A stretch of 64,000 nt of DNA, taken from NCBI GenBank assembly GCA_012931725.1, contig WHSA01000502.1, positions 1 through 64,000 on the forward strand. Direction: 5' to 3'. Below are positions 33,443 to 44,483 of the stretch, piece by piece (position 1 is the stretch's first letter; each line of letters begins with the position of its first letter). A model generated the notes under the pieces. The model saw only the letters and a program-made list of their open reading frames with translations. It was not told the DNA's origin and searched no databases. This DNA comes from Litsea cubeba. Lineage: Eukaryota > Streptophyta > Magnoliopsida > Laurales > Lauraceae. A program made the position numbers and the translations under genes.

Positions 33443-33564
33443 TGATGGAGAAGAAGTAGAAAACTCTTGAAGATCTTGAAGAAGAAAAGCTCTTGGTCTT
33501 GAAGCCCTCTTGAGATTATTGCAAAAGAAAGTAATAAGAGCAAGAGATCCAACCTTCTCTTTGC

Positions 33565-33571
33565 TTTTATA
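33565..33571 (-). promoter_or_regulatory. TATA box of the antisense gene
   Basis: TATAAAA on the minus strand in the context CCTC-TATAAAA-GCAAAG, 123 bp upstream of the exon 1 ATG. That spacing fits an RNA start near 33,540 and a leader of about 100 nt. It is independent of the LTR promoter, which reads the other way. Confidence 0.6.
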
Positions 33572-33654
33572 GAGGAGAGCAAACCAAAGAAGGAAAGAAG
33601 AAAGAGGTAAGTGTTACTAATTAGTAACCTTACCAAAAGAAAGAAATTAGAAAG

Positions 33655-33880
33655 ATTCTTTCCAAAAGAAAGATATCTTGAGAGATTTTCTCCCAAAAAT
33701 CAATCTATGACGGATTCTTTCCCAAAAGAAAGATATCTTGAGATATCCTATCCCAAAATAAAGGGATCTTGAGAGATTTTCTCCCAAAAATCAATCGATG
33801 ACGGATTCTTTCCCAAAAGAAAGATATCTTGAGATATTCTATCCCAAAATAAAGGGATCATGAGAGATTCTCTCCAAGTA
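33655..33880 (+). repeat. Tandem repeat, about 91-bp unit, with internal inverted repeats
   Basis: Landmark GACGGATTCTTTCCCAAAAG occurs at 33709 and 33800, with a partial unit before it. Each unit contains TCTTTC...GAAAGA and ATCCC...GGGAT inverted repeats and AGATATCT. It lies between the antisense promoter and the 3' LTR. Confidence 0.8.
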
Positions 33881-34238
33881 AAGATATTCTTAGATATTCT
33901 CTATCCAAATGAGATATTTTTGAATATTCTTTACAAAAATGACACCATATGAGATCTAAGCCATTTCAAAAGCTTAAGGTCCCATGGGTTAGCCCATATG
34001 AGCCAGGTTTGACCACCTAGGCACAAAAAAAAAAGAAATTTTTTGGGCTTTTAGTCAAAGAGAAATCCCTCTTACCAAGAGCATACAAAAATGGTTCCAT
34101 GCCTCTTTTGAGTTGATTGGACCATACAAAAGAAAATTCCAAGCCCCATGAGCTTCCAAAAATCAAACCATCCAGCTTCATTTACCAAATTGAGCCAAAT
34201 TCTTGAAATTGACATTCCATCAAACCAAATCCTGGTCC

Positions 34239-34439
34239 CCTAACTTGCCACATACAGCCTGTTAGGTCACAAGACCAAAACCAAAAACCAAAACCTGATC
34301 CCCTAACTTGCCACATATAGCCTGTTAGGTCACAAGATCAAAACCAAAATTGATCCCCCAACATTCCACATACAGCTTGTTGGGTCACACGATCAAAACC
34401 AAACCCGACCCCCTAACCTGCCACATATAGCCTGTTAGG
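34239..34439 (+). repeat. Four 28-nt hairpin units with compensatory stem change
   Basis: Units at 34239-34266, 34302-34329, 34357-34384 and 34412-34439 are separated by CAAAACCAA-rich spacers. Units 1, 2 and 4 have stem CCTAAC/GTTAGG. Unit 3 has CCCAAC/GTTGGG, so the variable base pair changed on both sides. All four have a 16-nt loop of the form (T/C)TGCCACATAYAGCCT or close to it. The array is 240-440 bp upstream of the 3' LTR. Confidence 0.85.
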
Positions 34440-34667
34440 TCACAAGGTCAAAACCCAAATCCACATCCCTGATGTCATCTTCAAAACTTTACCTCGAGAT
34501 GGTACGTGATCCCTCTCACTACCATAAAATTCCCCTGGAAGCTCAAAAGGCTACAAATACCAAAAAGAAAGATTGCTCAAAGACTCTTGGTCAAGTCACA
34601 GGCTCTCCTTCAAAAATCTCTTCGAGGCACATCGACTACAAAAGTTAAGCAACTCGCCGCTGTACCT

Positions 34668-34679
34668 CGAGGGGGCATT
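34668..34679 (+). promoter_or_regulatory. Polypurine tract, element B
   Basis: CGAGGGGGCATT directly precedes the 3' LTR and is the expected plus-strand primer site for reverse transcription. Confidence 0.75.
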
Positions 34680-36964
34680 TGTTGACACCAAAAATGTCAC
34701 TTTGCCTCATCAAGATCCAAAGAGCTACATGAAGTCGCAACCTGCCATAAATAGGCAATGCTGCTTCTAAAAATAAAATCTTGTCAGAATCAAACAAAAA
34801 CTGCAAGATTCTTCCAGACCGCCAAAAGAGGAGTACACAAGAAGTTTCAGGCCATTTCAAAATCATTTGGCCTAACTTCGCTTCTCCGACAGCCAAATCA
34901 GGCCTCTCGGCGGCAAAGCTCTCCGGGACCATGGTTTCCAAGACAGAACCTATGGATCATCTTAAAATGACTCCAATAGGTTCCCTGTCAAATTTCAAGT
35001 CAATCGGACATCGGTTGACCGCACATCAAACCGCGACATCTTCATCGCGACAAAAAGCAAGTCTACAGGTGATAGGACCCCAAACGGCTTCGAAACTCAA
35101 ACAAAAGCCTATGGTTGGTCTTATTTATTGCTCAGGAGGCTTCACACCAAATTTCAGGTCATTCCGACATCGTTTGACCCAGTTTCAGCTTCTGACGGAA
35201 AATCGGCAGCTCTGCGCGACAAAGTCTTCGGCTTTCTCAGGAAATTGGAAACTTTGCAAAATAAAATGCAAGGATTCTCATCAGGTTTCCTACAAAGAAA
35301 TTAGGCCAATAAATGGTCAAAATGTCAAGGAAAAGTACAGAAGAAAAAAAGAATCAGAAAAAAGCAAAAACGGACGCAAAACGGGACACGAAAGGGGGAA
35401 AACCCCCCAGGGTCGCAGACCCCTGCGACCCTGGGCCAGGGTCGCCGGCGACCATGGACCCCGGGGTCGCCGGGAAAGCCCCGGAAACCCTGGTTTTCGC
35501 CGTTTTTTTTCGCGATTCGAAGGGCCCAGCCTCTGGTACTTTCCAAAATTCATGCTTTTGAGACACCAAGTCCTCTGACATCCGTCCAAAACACGGGTAA
35601 ATCATCAAGAGTATCGAAGACAGTATTGATCGCCACCCGGTCAACCAAAAAAGTGTGCTTTCTACCCGACCGATCGAGAAATCGACAGGACAGATGGCAC
35701 CGACCCGCTGTTGGCAACAAACACCTGAAATTACATGGTCATCTGATGTCGATCTACATGAAGATCCATCGATGATCATCGACAGAAGAATTCCAAAAGA
35801 CGTGGCACGGCCCGCGACTCTTCAGCTGCTCGGCGACCACTTAATGCGATTAATTGACTAGCTTTATTACAGTCATTAATCCATTTCTTTGGACGGCCCA
35901 ATCAGAAGCAAGCATTCGGGAGTTACAAGTCAAGAAATTCATGGCATTTAACCCATGAAACTCCTCCCATCATGGCGATTAAAGGCGATTAAATGCCCTC
36001 AATCTCCTCCGGCCAATCAGAAGCCAAGAAAAAGGAGTTACAAAATAAACAATTCAATTTTTGTAACTCCTCCCATTATGTGGCTTAATGACATTAAAAG
36101 CCCATAAACTCTCCTAAATGGCTACCAAGAGCCTATAAATAGGAGAGCACTCCAAAGGAATCCAGATCGGAAAACACAGACAACATCATCAGACAGCACA
36201 GAAATCCAGAGAAAGAAAAAAGAGAGAAAACTCTGCGGAAGTTCTACACCGGCCACCGCAACAAGGCGACAAAAGTCCCTTGGGGGGTACCCCCCCCCCC
36301 AAGGTCCTTGCCTTCTCCTCCTGCCTCCAATGGCTTAGATATGGCTTTTCAGCCCGTCTACTCGGCTTTTTATTGGACATAGGACCTTCCTTTGGTCTTT
36401 GTCTTCTAAAAACCCGAGGTTATAGCCAAGCCAAGCGAATCAAATAGCATCCTCTGTTCTCATCTGCATGGATGATGGCGAAGCCCACATATGGCTTGCG
36501 ACCGTCAATCTAAACGAGTCCCCCACAATCTCCTGAGAAGTTAGATCCTCCTTTTCTTGCTTTTCATTGTAGTTTGTATTTTTTCAAAAGAGACAAAAAT
36601 CACAACTCTTGGATTTCATTATTGATAAGAATTGTAAATCGGCTATAAACGCCAAAAATCGGCTATAAATGCAAAATCGGCTATAAATGCCAAAAAATCG
36701 CCTTTCATGGCAAATCAAGAAAATGTCTCTTTTCTTAAATATATGTGCAATGGAAAACTTGAAAGAAGTTGATTTCCTTTTACTTGCGAAGGTTGATCTC
36801 CGGATCACCACTTGCAATTCCAAGTAAAAATAGAAAATCTGGCACACCCACAAAAAAAAGAAATGTTGATGCACGCCCCTGCCCCCCGGTTACGAAAGGG
36901 TCGGACCCGACGGACTCCCACGTCCGCCGACCTCGGTAGAACCAAGCAGGAGCGCGGTCCATCA
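34680..36964 (+). repeat. 3' LTR of element B
   Basis: 2285 bp, near-identical to the 5' LTR. It differs by single-base indels and by having about one GGC-TATAAAT-GCC unit fewer. It is followed by the target duplication GTGTC. The TATA box at 36134-36141 is intact. Confidence 0.97.
36134..36141 (+). promoter_or_regulatory. TATA box of the element B 3' LTR
   Basis: TATAAATA, intact. It could drive read-out transcription rightwards into the CACTA sequence containing the antisense-oriented eIF3b exons. Confidence 0.65.
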
Positions 36965-36981
36965 GTGTCGGTTAAATATAC

Positions 36982-37998
36982 CTGATAGAAATGATCTCTG
37001 GGAATCCTATGGAGTAGCTTGCCATTGAAAGACCATATGTTGAATCCATTTTCCATCTCATGAACTGAAGTAACGGAGGTTGAAACGTATCTGCAAGCAG
37101 AAACAGTGAGAATCCAACTTTACAAGAACTAAACTAACCCTTACAAAACAGATATTATGTTCTTCCCAATTCGAGCAAAATATTTATCATCTTTTCCGCC
37201 TAAGCACTTGCAGAATACGACTAATCCACTTTCAATAGACAAGATAAGATCTTTCTAAAGCTATCACCTAGACCAATGGTGTATAACAAAAAAAAAAAAA
37301 AAGAGATGCATGATATAGAAAGTCATCAACAGGTTGGCCTATGGCTGGGCCTCCATCAACCAAATCTGTGCGTAACAATTTTTTTTTTATTTATAACCAA
37401 CCTGTGAGTTACATTGATAATAGGATAAAAATTTGGGCCTCAATAGAAAAGCCAAAAATACCAAACTCTGAATGCAACCTGTTCAGCTGCAATTTAACTT
37501 AAGCCCAGACCCAACCCATGCATATGACCTGAACTGGGCCATTTCCAAGCAAACCAATTAAATTGGACATATATGGGCCCCATTGATGTCAAACACAAGA
37601 GTAGCACACATACTAAAGAAGTCAACTTCCCATTTCGAGAAAAATAAAATATAAAGAACTCAAAATCCCGTTTTAAAAAAAAATAAAAAATAAAGATGTC
37701 AAAATCACCTAAATACTGGCCAAGACACTGCAGCTACACGACCAATCCCACCAGTTGCAAATTCATCCACATTCCCCTTGAAGTCCCTCATAACTTTTCC
37801 AGATCCCACATCAAAAATGTTGAGCACAACCCTCTGAAATCAAAATACTCTTATGAACGACAATTTGCCAAGTGGATAATAAAAAACTAAGCATTTAGGA
37901 GAATGGCTGCTTACATGTGTGTCACGATGGTTGCTAGGGTCATGACTACTGTAAGTAACCAAGTACTTTTCCCCGGGAGAGAAATCAATAAGTTTAAC
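36982..37998 (-). pseudogene. Captured fragment of translation initiation factor eIF3b, three exons
   Basis: Three minus-strand exons with clean splice sites match the eIF3b beta-propeller. Exon A, 37998-37915 (28 codons, acceptor CAG, donor GTAAGC), encodes VKLIDFSPGEKYLVTYSSHD and continues to RDTH. Exon B, 37833-37709, has VVLNIFDV, GKVMRDFKG and VSWPVFR. Exon C, 37090-36982, has SVHEMENGFNIWSFNGKLL and ends at a GTATAT donor. In the full gene many exons separate B from C. Here only about 620 bp do, so the interior is deleted. The 5' and 3' ends of the gene are absent. eIF3b is a scaffold subunit of the eIF3 complex on the 40S ribosome. Lying inside the CACTA ends, this is a captured pseudogene piece. 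Element B inserted 12 bp past the exon C donor. Confidence 0.88.
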
Positions 37999-37999
37999 C

Positions 38000-38928
38000 T
38001 GTAGCAAGTTGCACCAATGTTTAGGAATAAGTCCCATATCCATAATATATGAGATCAAAGGAGGAAACAATAAAGTCTCCTCTACATGTTCTTTTGAAGA
38101 ACACCACTTTTTAAGACAGTTATGAAGTTGAATGTGATAATTACATTAAGGAAGTGAGAAAAGAGCAAGGGAAAACATTAGTAAGAACTCAGAAGTATTA
38201 AGCATCTAATAAGAGTCAACACAAGGAAGAAATCCAACTAATTGAAAAGCTATATCATTTTGTGGAACAACAAATATGTTCTGCACCAGGGCTGTAAAAG
38301 ACTGAAGCTAAAGCAACACATAAAATACACAATGTGCAATAAATAGGAGTGAAGAGGAAAGTTATCATAGGAAAAATGTTTATTGATATACCTTTGTTTT
38401 CTAGTATCATTTCAAGATATGACTTTCTAATCCACAACCCCTTTATACCCAACCTTGAAGCTTCGACTCCAATTACCTACATTGTGAACAAGATGAAGAT
38501 CCAATTGTTTACATCTTGATTCTTTATAAATATAAGGAATGAAACATAACTAATACATGTTTACGTGATTAACTTAGTAAATATACAGCTCATAAGACAG
38601 CACAATAGGGAGATCACTAGAAAGTTGCATCATAAAGGTTTGAAAAGTTAGGAGAACAATAAATTGTAAAAGAACAAATCCTATAATTGTTTTGTCACAA
38701 CAGGACAACATAGGGTGTTCCATGCAAAAGATTAAGCATATTTACGAACCGTCATAACATAGTCAACAAAAGAATAAGCAATTCGGTTTTATAACACACT
38801 TTATATTGACAAAGAAAAATAAGATGAAATCCTCACCTCTATCCCTAGCTTTTACCGACGTCATATAATTCGTCGATAATAGTCTCTGATAGTTTTACAG
38901 ACGTAAAATAAAAATAAAAAAGGATTTT
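38000..38928. other. CACTA interior with intron-like sequence, possible small exon
   Basis: AT-rich. On the minus strand, 38478-38396 is open (GVEASRLGIKGLWIRKSYLE) between an AG acceptor-like and a GTATAT donor-like site. I do not recognise it as eIF3b. A CACTA subterminal-type CGACG motif occurs at 38855-38890. Confidence 0.35.
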
Positions 38929-39275
38929 CCAACACTTAAACGGCCCGCCGGGGGTCCGGAACGGGAAACGGCCCCCGGAAAAATCAAAAATCGGTGCGAG
39001 CACTACGCTCAGGGCATAGTAACTTGTAGGAACTGACGACTCACAAATAGGACTCCTGGTTAGAGAATTAGAAGTGAAACATAGGATTCTCCAACACTTA
39101 GGCTCGAAAAAGGCCCGCCAGGGGTCCGAAATAGGAAAAGGCTCAGGAAAAATCGGAAACCGGCACGAGTACCTCGCTCGAGGCGAAATTAATTTGCAGG
39201 AACTGACGGATTGTAAATCGGACTCCCGGTTAACGAATTAGACCTAAAAACGTTGGATTCTTAACACTTAGGTTC
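38929..39275 (-). repeat. Two inverted copies of the 171-bp CACTA repeat
   Basis: The minus strand of this stretch shows the same CTCTAACCGGGAGTCC, CCGTCAGTTCCT, and GGCGGGCCGTTT landmarks as the array at 13151-14664. The units are more diverged. With element B removed, the two arrays face each other on either side of the eIF3b fragment. Confidence 0.85.
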
Positions 39276-39976
39276 GGTTTGGCATCTCTAATTTTCTCCT
39301 CTCATTGGCTTAAAACTGATTGAATTTGGTTTTAGCATGTTTGGTTGAAGCTTCTACCGTGTCCATCTCAAATGGCATTAAGACAAATAATGTCTGTTTC
39401 ATGAAGTCATGAAGTAAAAAAAAAAAGTGGCAGATTCCAATTAGACAAACTCGTCCGAAGCAAATAGAGATGCTTGACGCTATAGTGATATGGACGTCCT
39501 CATTGGACAGTCCGATTTTTCATTTTTTTTAATTTGTGGGACCCGAATTCATGATCCAGACCGTTAGATATCTGCAGAAGGTCAAACATGGCCACGTGTC
39601 AAAATTTCAGCCGTTTAACTATCTCAGATCTCAAGATATTTACAGAAATAAATGTTGAGATATCTAAAAAAAACAACAAACATTTATATCTTCCTTTTTT
39701 AAAATCATGGCCCCAAATGCAAGATCCAAACCATTAATTCTCTTTGTAAGGTTAAACACAACCACGACGTCAAATTTCAATACTTGAATCCTCATGGATC
39801 TTGAGATATTTCTAAAAAATTCTCAACCATTGCTTTAAAAATGTCTATTTCAATCATTTTTTCTGTGTAACCAAACAAACTATTTGAAAATAAAATAAAA
39901 ATAAAAAAAACTTTCGCCGATGTTTTTTTCGTCAGTAAAATAAATAAAAAATTTGAAAAGATCAAAAAACGCACCA
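39276..39976. other. CACTA interior, nothing recognised
   Basis: AT-rich sequence with repeated phrases of the form 'GGTTAAACACA' / 'GGTCAAACATG' near 39580 and 39760 that suggest an old local duplication. A CGTCAG/CGATG subterminal-like motif lies near 39915-39940. Confidence 0.35.
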
Positions 39977-40105
39977 CTAAGCAAAGTGCACAAATCCGCA
40001 ACCTTTCCTGACTGGTGTTTTTACAAAGACAATCTCACCATATTGAGAGAAGGCTTGTTTGAGATCCTCGTCACTACAATTTGGATCAAGTCCTCTAACA
40101 AATAT
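39977..40105 (-). pseudogene. Captured RRM exon of an RBP45/RBP47-type RNA-binding protein
   Basis: After a TTGTAG acceptor at 40106, 42 minus-strand codons encode most of an RNA-recognition motif. The RNP2-like start is IFVRGLDPN, then DEDLKQAFSQYGEIVFVKTP, then the RNP1-like KGCGFVHFA, ending at TAG. The spacing and the KGCGFV form are typical of the third RRM of plant RBP45/47 oligouridylate-binding proteins. The start aromatic and the G-F-V residues for RNA contact are kept. Only this exon is recognisable. With the eIF3b exons on the same strand it shows capture of two unrelated genes in one CACTA element. The stop directly after HFA is probably a mutation. Confidence 0.78.
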
Positions 40106-40139
40106 CTACAAGAAGAAATGGGTGAACAAAGATAAAAGA

Positions 40140-40394
40140 TGTAGCAGTCCTACCTTCGTCGATAAGAGTCTTTGATATTTATTTTCCCTAAAAATGAAGT
40201 TAATAATAAAATTGAACTTTGCCGACGGTTTTCAAGGAAACGTTGCTAAAAGTCAATTTTACCGACGTCTTATAATTCATCGGTAATATTCTCTGGTTTT
40301 TACTTTTCCTAACAATGAAGTTAAATCGAAAATTTGACTCTGCCGATGTTTTTAAGTAAAACGTCACTAAAAGTCAGGGTGTACGGCCAGCGCA
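40140..40394. repeat. Internal CACTA subterminal-type motifs
   Basis: Two related stretches contain TTTGCCGACGGTTTTCAAGG and TCTGCCGATGTTTTTAAG, each followed by an ACGTYRCTAAAAGTCA phrase like that near the right CACTA end (54685-54700). This may be the edge of a second, older CACTA copy or a duplicated end. Confidence 0.5.
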
Positions 40395-40715
40395 TCAATG
40401 GACGGCTATTAGTGGTGGGGCGGGCGGGGCGGCCTGGGGTTTGGGCGACCAGCAGCGTGCGGATCTAACTGGTACAAAGAAGAGAATGAGGGAGTAGAAA
40501 TAAAAGAAGATTAAACTAGAATGAGGTTTCACATACCTTATTGAATGATCACTGGCGTTTGGCAAGAAGGAAAACGGAGAGACGCTGGCCGGGTTCTTCG
40601 AGAATCTTAGCAGATGATGGTTGGAGTATTGTTCTGGTAAATGGACACCACTCTCTGTATTTGTAATCCATAGATTCATGTCAGGGCAGGATATTAGGGC
40701 CCCACTGGGGTCCAC
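40395..40715 (-). pseudogene. Unrecognised open segment with exon-like features
   Basis: A 106-codon minus-strand frame. At about 40,540 there is a plausible donor (AATAAG-GTATGT), and near 40,470 an acceptor-like TTTGTACCAG followed by a Pro/Ala-rich, GC-rich stretch. The composition is clearly more gene-like than the neighbours, which suggests a third captured gene fragment. I do not recognise a family. The Athila insertion begins 31 bp to the right. Confidence 0.35.
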
Positions 40716-42091
40716 AGAGAAATCTTCAAACTTGGAAGAGATGACTGATCGACACTTAAATGTGCAACTTTTAACCGCAAAACTACGGTGTCATCAAGTA
40801 GTAAAGGACTAAAGAGTCCGGATTATCGATCCCACGAAGAGAGGATGGAACAAGCAATGAACCCAATTAAAGGAGAATTGAACTAAGATATAGCTAATAA
40901 AGAAAATTGAAGTAAACAATTAAAACTACTAAACTATGCAATGTAAACTATTAATTAACAATCTAAAATATGAAATTAACAAGGTCTAAGCTAATCTAAC
41001 AAACTACACTAAACTAGTGGATGAATGGTGGTGGAAATGGAAGACTTAAGGGGAAGATGTGGTGTGAAATGTGTATGATTTTAAAACAAGTGGTGTGAAG
41101 TGTATATCTAAAAATCTAGAAATGAAAATAACAAATCAAATAAAGATTTAAATTAACAACAATAAAAATAATAGACTAGGCAATCCAAAATCCACTAAGT
41201 ATGTAACTAATTCAAACAATGCATGTTCTAATTCAATTCCCAAATCTACAATCCAATTAGCAATCTCTTGCCTAATTGGATTGGATGATATAGCAATGAA
41301 GATTAAAGTAAAAGAAAATCAAAGGCTTAGATCATAGATCATCATCTAGCTACCCTAACAATAAATCATCAAAATCAAGCTACAAAAGATCAAAGATAAA
41401 GGCCCTAGAGCATGCTATGTGAGAGAACTTAATCAAACTACAAAGCATCAATTGAGATTATCCGAGCATCAAGTGTAGAGATAGAGCATGAGAAATGAGA
41501 GAGATTAACACAACTAGATCTAAAATCTATTAATCAATTAAGGCACAAGTATGGAATTTAAACTAAAACATGCATGGAATTGAACTAATCACATTACTTA
41601 GCTTCAAAAGGAGAGCCTAATCCAAGAGCTTTAGCCACTAAACATCAAGAAAGTGCTCCAAATCTTCATTAATGATCTTCAATTACACACACACACTCTC
41701 TAGATTAGTTACAAAAAAGCTCCTAATTACAATCTAAAAGTATAGAGAAGGTAAAATAAAATTGCTAAAAGACTAACTTGCCAAAAGATCTCCTCTTTTC
41801 TACAAAAGCATTCCAATTTATAGAAACTTTGAAGACATTTGATTGACTCATTTTCATTCACAAGGATTGCTTCCATTTGATTGGTTGCAAATTGAAGGCT
41901 TTTGATTGGCTCTTTTGCTTTCACATTGATTGCTTCAATTTGATTGGTTGCAATAAACTTTCATTCCAAAAGCATATGTGCTTTTTGTGGTCCTTCATTT
42001 TGGAGGCTTTTGATTGGCTCATATCCTTTCACATGGATTTATGCCATGGCAAGCTTTGATTGGTGGAGAGGTTAGAGTTGGATGAAATATC

Positions 42092-44083
42092 TGAAAGAAA
42101 CTGCGATTCAGATCTGAATTAGCGGAAGACATTCATGGCTAATTTGTAACATGACAGATTTTAAAAAATCTGATTTGGACAGCATAAATCAGCCATAGTA
42201 ATCGCATGAGAACTCCATGAATTCATGACCAACAAGTGTATAATTAAAGGAGAATGAAGAAGACTATTACCTTGAAGATTTGTAGACTTCAAATCTCTGA
42301 AAAAATAGATCCAAAGGCCCGAACTCAGACTTGCAATTAGCAAACAAGTTGCTGGAATTTTCTGCACTAGTATTGCCTTTGATCTTCTTCTCTATCTCAC
42401 TTCCAAATCTGATTGGCTAAGATGGTGGGATCTTAATCTAGGAGTTGAGAACTATTTCTCCAAGGAAAAATCTCAGACCTACAACTTTCTTCAATGAAGA
42501 AGAAAGAGCTTCAAGGCTGGACGTGTGGGATGGGGTCTTGCCTAGTGTAGGACGTCCAATGGGGAGGTGTTGTTTCTTTTATAGAAACTTTATGGTAGCA
42601 TTCCCAAAAAGTTATCTCTCCTCATTCTAAAAGATGTCCTAAAAAGAAAGATTTATTTCCTTTAAGAAACACTCCAATTAGAAAAGGAAACTAAAGGAAC
42701 TTCCCATGCAATTAGTAATCCTAGTTGTACAACACTTACTAATTTTAAGTTCCTAATCCAAAAAGGAAACTTTCTCATAGGAATACTATTCCAAAGAGGA
42801 GTCCAACCTTCCAAGTAGAGAGACCTACTTAAAATTGAAAACCTTACCCATGGAAATCCCATTATGGACGTCCCACATATTAATGCACACCATGGCCCAC
42901 ATATAATTTATCTAGAATTAAATTCATGTATGCCATCAAAGGCCTATTTGAATTTAAACTCAAAATTATTTTTCCACTAAAATAATTCATCCTTATGTTA
43001 TCTAAACATTTTAGGAAACCATGCCAATCTTGGAAAGTGACTAGATAAGGGACCAAAAGACATATTTGCCATTGGCTCCCAAAATGACCAAAATGTCCAT
43101 GCTAAACCCATAGCAACATTAAGACCATTTTAACCTTAACTCATTCCACTAAAGAGTTATGGTTGAACTCCAAGGACAAATATATAATATAATAAGCTCA
43201 TCATAAAATGACGGTTGTCTTCGACCTACTAAGTGTAATGACCTGAATGCCCCTCTATGTAACATCCATAATCGAGTCAGGTTATCACATGTATTATCAA
43301 CCTTCCCGATTACATCTAAACCTTAGAACTTCATATCCTTAACATAATCATCATTCGGATATCATTCTCTTGGTCTAGGGAGCGACCCACAAGTTCAATA
43401 TCCATATGGAACATCCATATACTAAGATCTTAGATTTTGATGATTAATCGGATAATTCTAAGGGAACGATTATTCCATCATTAGATGGCATAGATTCTAT
43501 ATTGCATCTGCACATCCCAACTGATCAAGTCCGAGTACCCAAAACACAGAGCTGTTGACCCATGAAAAGAATCTCACCCATAGTGAATTAAAGCACAAGA
43601 ACTTGACTTCGTCAGTTCATCCACAAATGCTCAAGATTAAGAGCACCGGTCACTCAGTAGCATGAGGTGACTTGATCTCTCTCTGTGATAGTACTATTTT
43701 AGAGATCACGCCTACCATGGTCCTGTTCAATGCATTGCATATGCACTAATGAGATAAATCCGGGAAAGCCATCCCATGACTTAGGTAAGTCACCCTGAAT
43801 ACAGGAGAGTCTCTCATTATAACTTATACCAAGATGAAGTGCCCAGCTCCATCTCTCAGTTATGAACAAATATGATGTTTCCAGTTGTCCATGAATTAGA
43901 CCTATCTGTGTGTAGACACTACACACCTAATTCATTTACTAGAAACAATGGGCCTTACACAACCATACATATATATACATGTTTAAGCATAAAAGAGTCG
44001 TTCCATTAAATAACCAGTAAATATCCAGTAACAAAAAATGAGAGTGCAGCTAGTGGGCTTTAGGGCATACACCAATCCCAACA
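42092..44083 (-). mobile_element. Ty1/copia-type solo LTR, 1992 bp, inside the Athila LTR
   Basis: On the minus strand it starts TGTTGGGATTGGTGTATGCC and ends CAGTTTCTTTCA. Both sides carry ATATC (42087-42091 and 44084-44088). The start and end style is that of plant copia LTRs. The internal region is absent, so this is a solo LTR left by LTR-LTR recombination. The homologous Athila 5' LTR lacks it. Confidence 0.85.
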
Positions 44084-44103
44084 ATATCTTCTATGTAAAA
44101 AAA

Positions 44104-44180
44104 ATGTAATTGTTGGGATTTGAACCCATAACCTATATCATACCAACCAAAGCTCTAACCAATACACCAACCACTCCTTT
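44104..44180 (-). other. tRNA-like segment with Pol III A and B box motifs in the Athila 3' LTR
   Basis: On the minus strand an A-box-like TTGGTTAGAGC (44162-44152) is followed 25 nt later by a B-box-like GGGTTCAAATCCC (44127-44115). The order and spacing match a tRNA, and the arms partly fold, but no good anticodon arm or acceptor stem is seen. An A run (44098-44104 on the plus strand, so T run on the minus) ends it. It is shared with the 5' LTR at 51858-51930. Confidence 0.6.
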
Positions 44181-44483
44181 GTGTTGGAAAATGACTTCTT
44201 CTCATCTTATTTTGGAATTCTTCAACACTACTGATGCCTTGGGACATTAGCAGGAAGGTTGGGGTAGCGCGGGGTTCACCTACACAAGAGAAATTATATA
44301 AAAATGCGCTATAAATAATCGGATTTATGCATGATAATCCGATAATCCTTTTAATGTGATAGAATGATAAAATCTCTGTATAAAGCTGATAAAATCTCTG
44401 TATAAAGCAAATGATATGCATATGAGATGCCGATAAAATCCGAACTAATGAGGGGTAAAATATGCAATATTTAACACTCATCA

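Larger units (their letters stand above)
14962..36964 (+). mobile_element. Complete Ty3/gypsy Tat-lineage (Ogre/Retand-like) retrotransposon, element B, 22.0 kb
   Basis: Two LTRs (2307 and 2285 bp) start TGTTGACACC and end CCATCA. They are flanked by the direct repeat GTGTC (14957-14961 and 36965-36969), so insertion and both boundaries are clear. In order it has a primer-binding site, an 1.8-kb repeat-rich leader, gag, protease, a G-patch-like block, RT, RNase H, a second RNase H-type domain, integrase, hairpin arrays, a multi-exon antisense gene and a polypurine tract. A second RNase H and antisense genes downstream of pol are established traits of the Tat lineage. It inserted into an intron of the captured eIF3b fragment inside the CACTA element. 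The LTRs look very similar, which suggests a fairly recent insertion. Coding frames carry scattered single-base indels. Confidence 0.97.
40746..44483 (-). repeat. 3' LTR of the Athila-like element (contains a copia solo LTR)
   Basis: 3738 bp, or about 1741 bp once the copia LTR and its duplication are removed. That compares with 1615 bp in the other LTR. The two match closely from TGATCGACACTTAAATGTGC for about 1250 bp and again at the other end. The 5' LTR lacks about 100 bp next to the copia insertion site. Confidence 0.93.

Noticed and set aside
33001..33696. Phe/Lys-rich open frames of up to 231 codons on both strands.
   Set aside because: They come from A/G homopolymer tracts inside the antisense intron and have no protein-like composition.
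38255..38452. Possible additional eIF3b exon on the minus strand.
   Set aside because: The encoded residues do not match the eIF3b segment expected upstream of exon A. Kept only as an unrecognised exon-like stretch.
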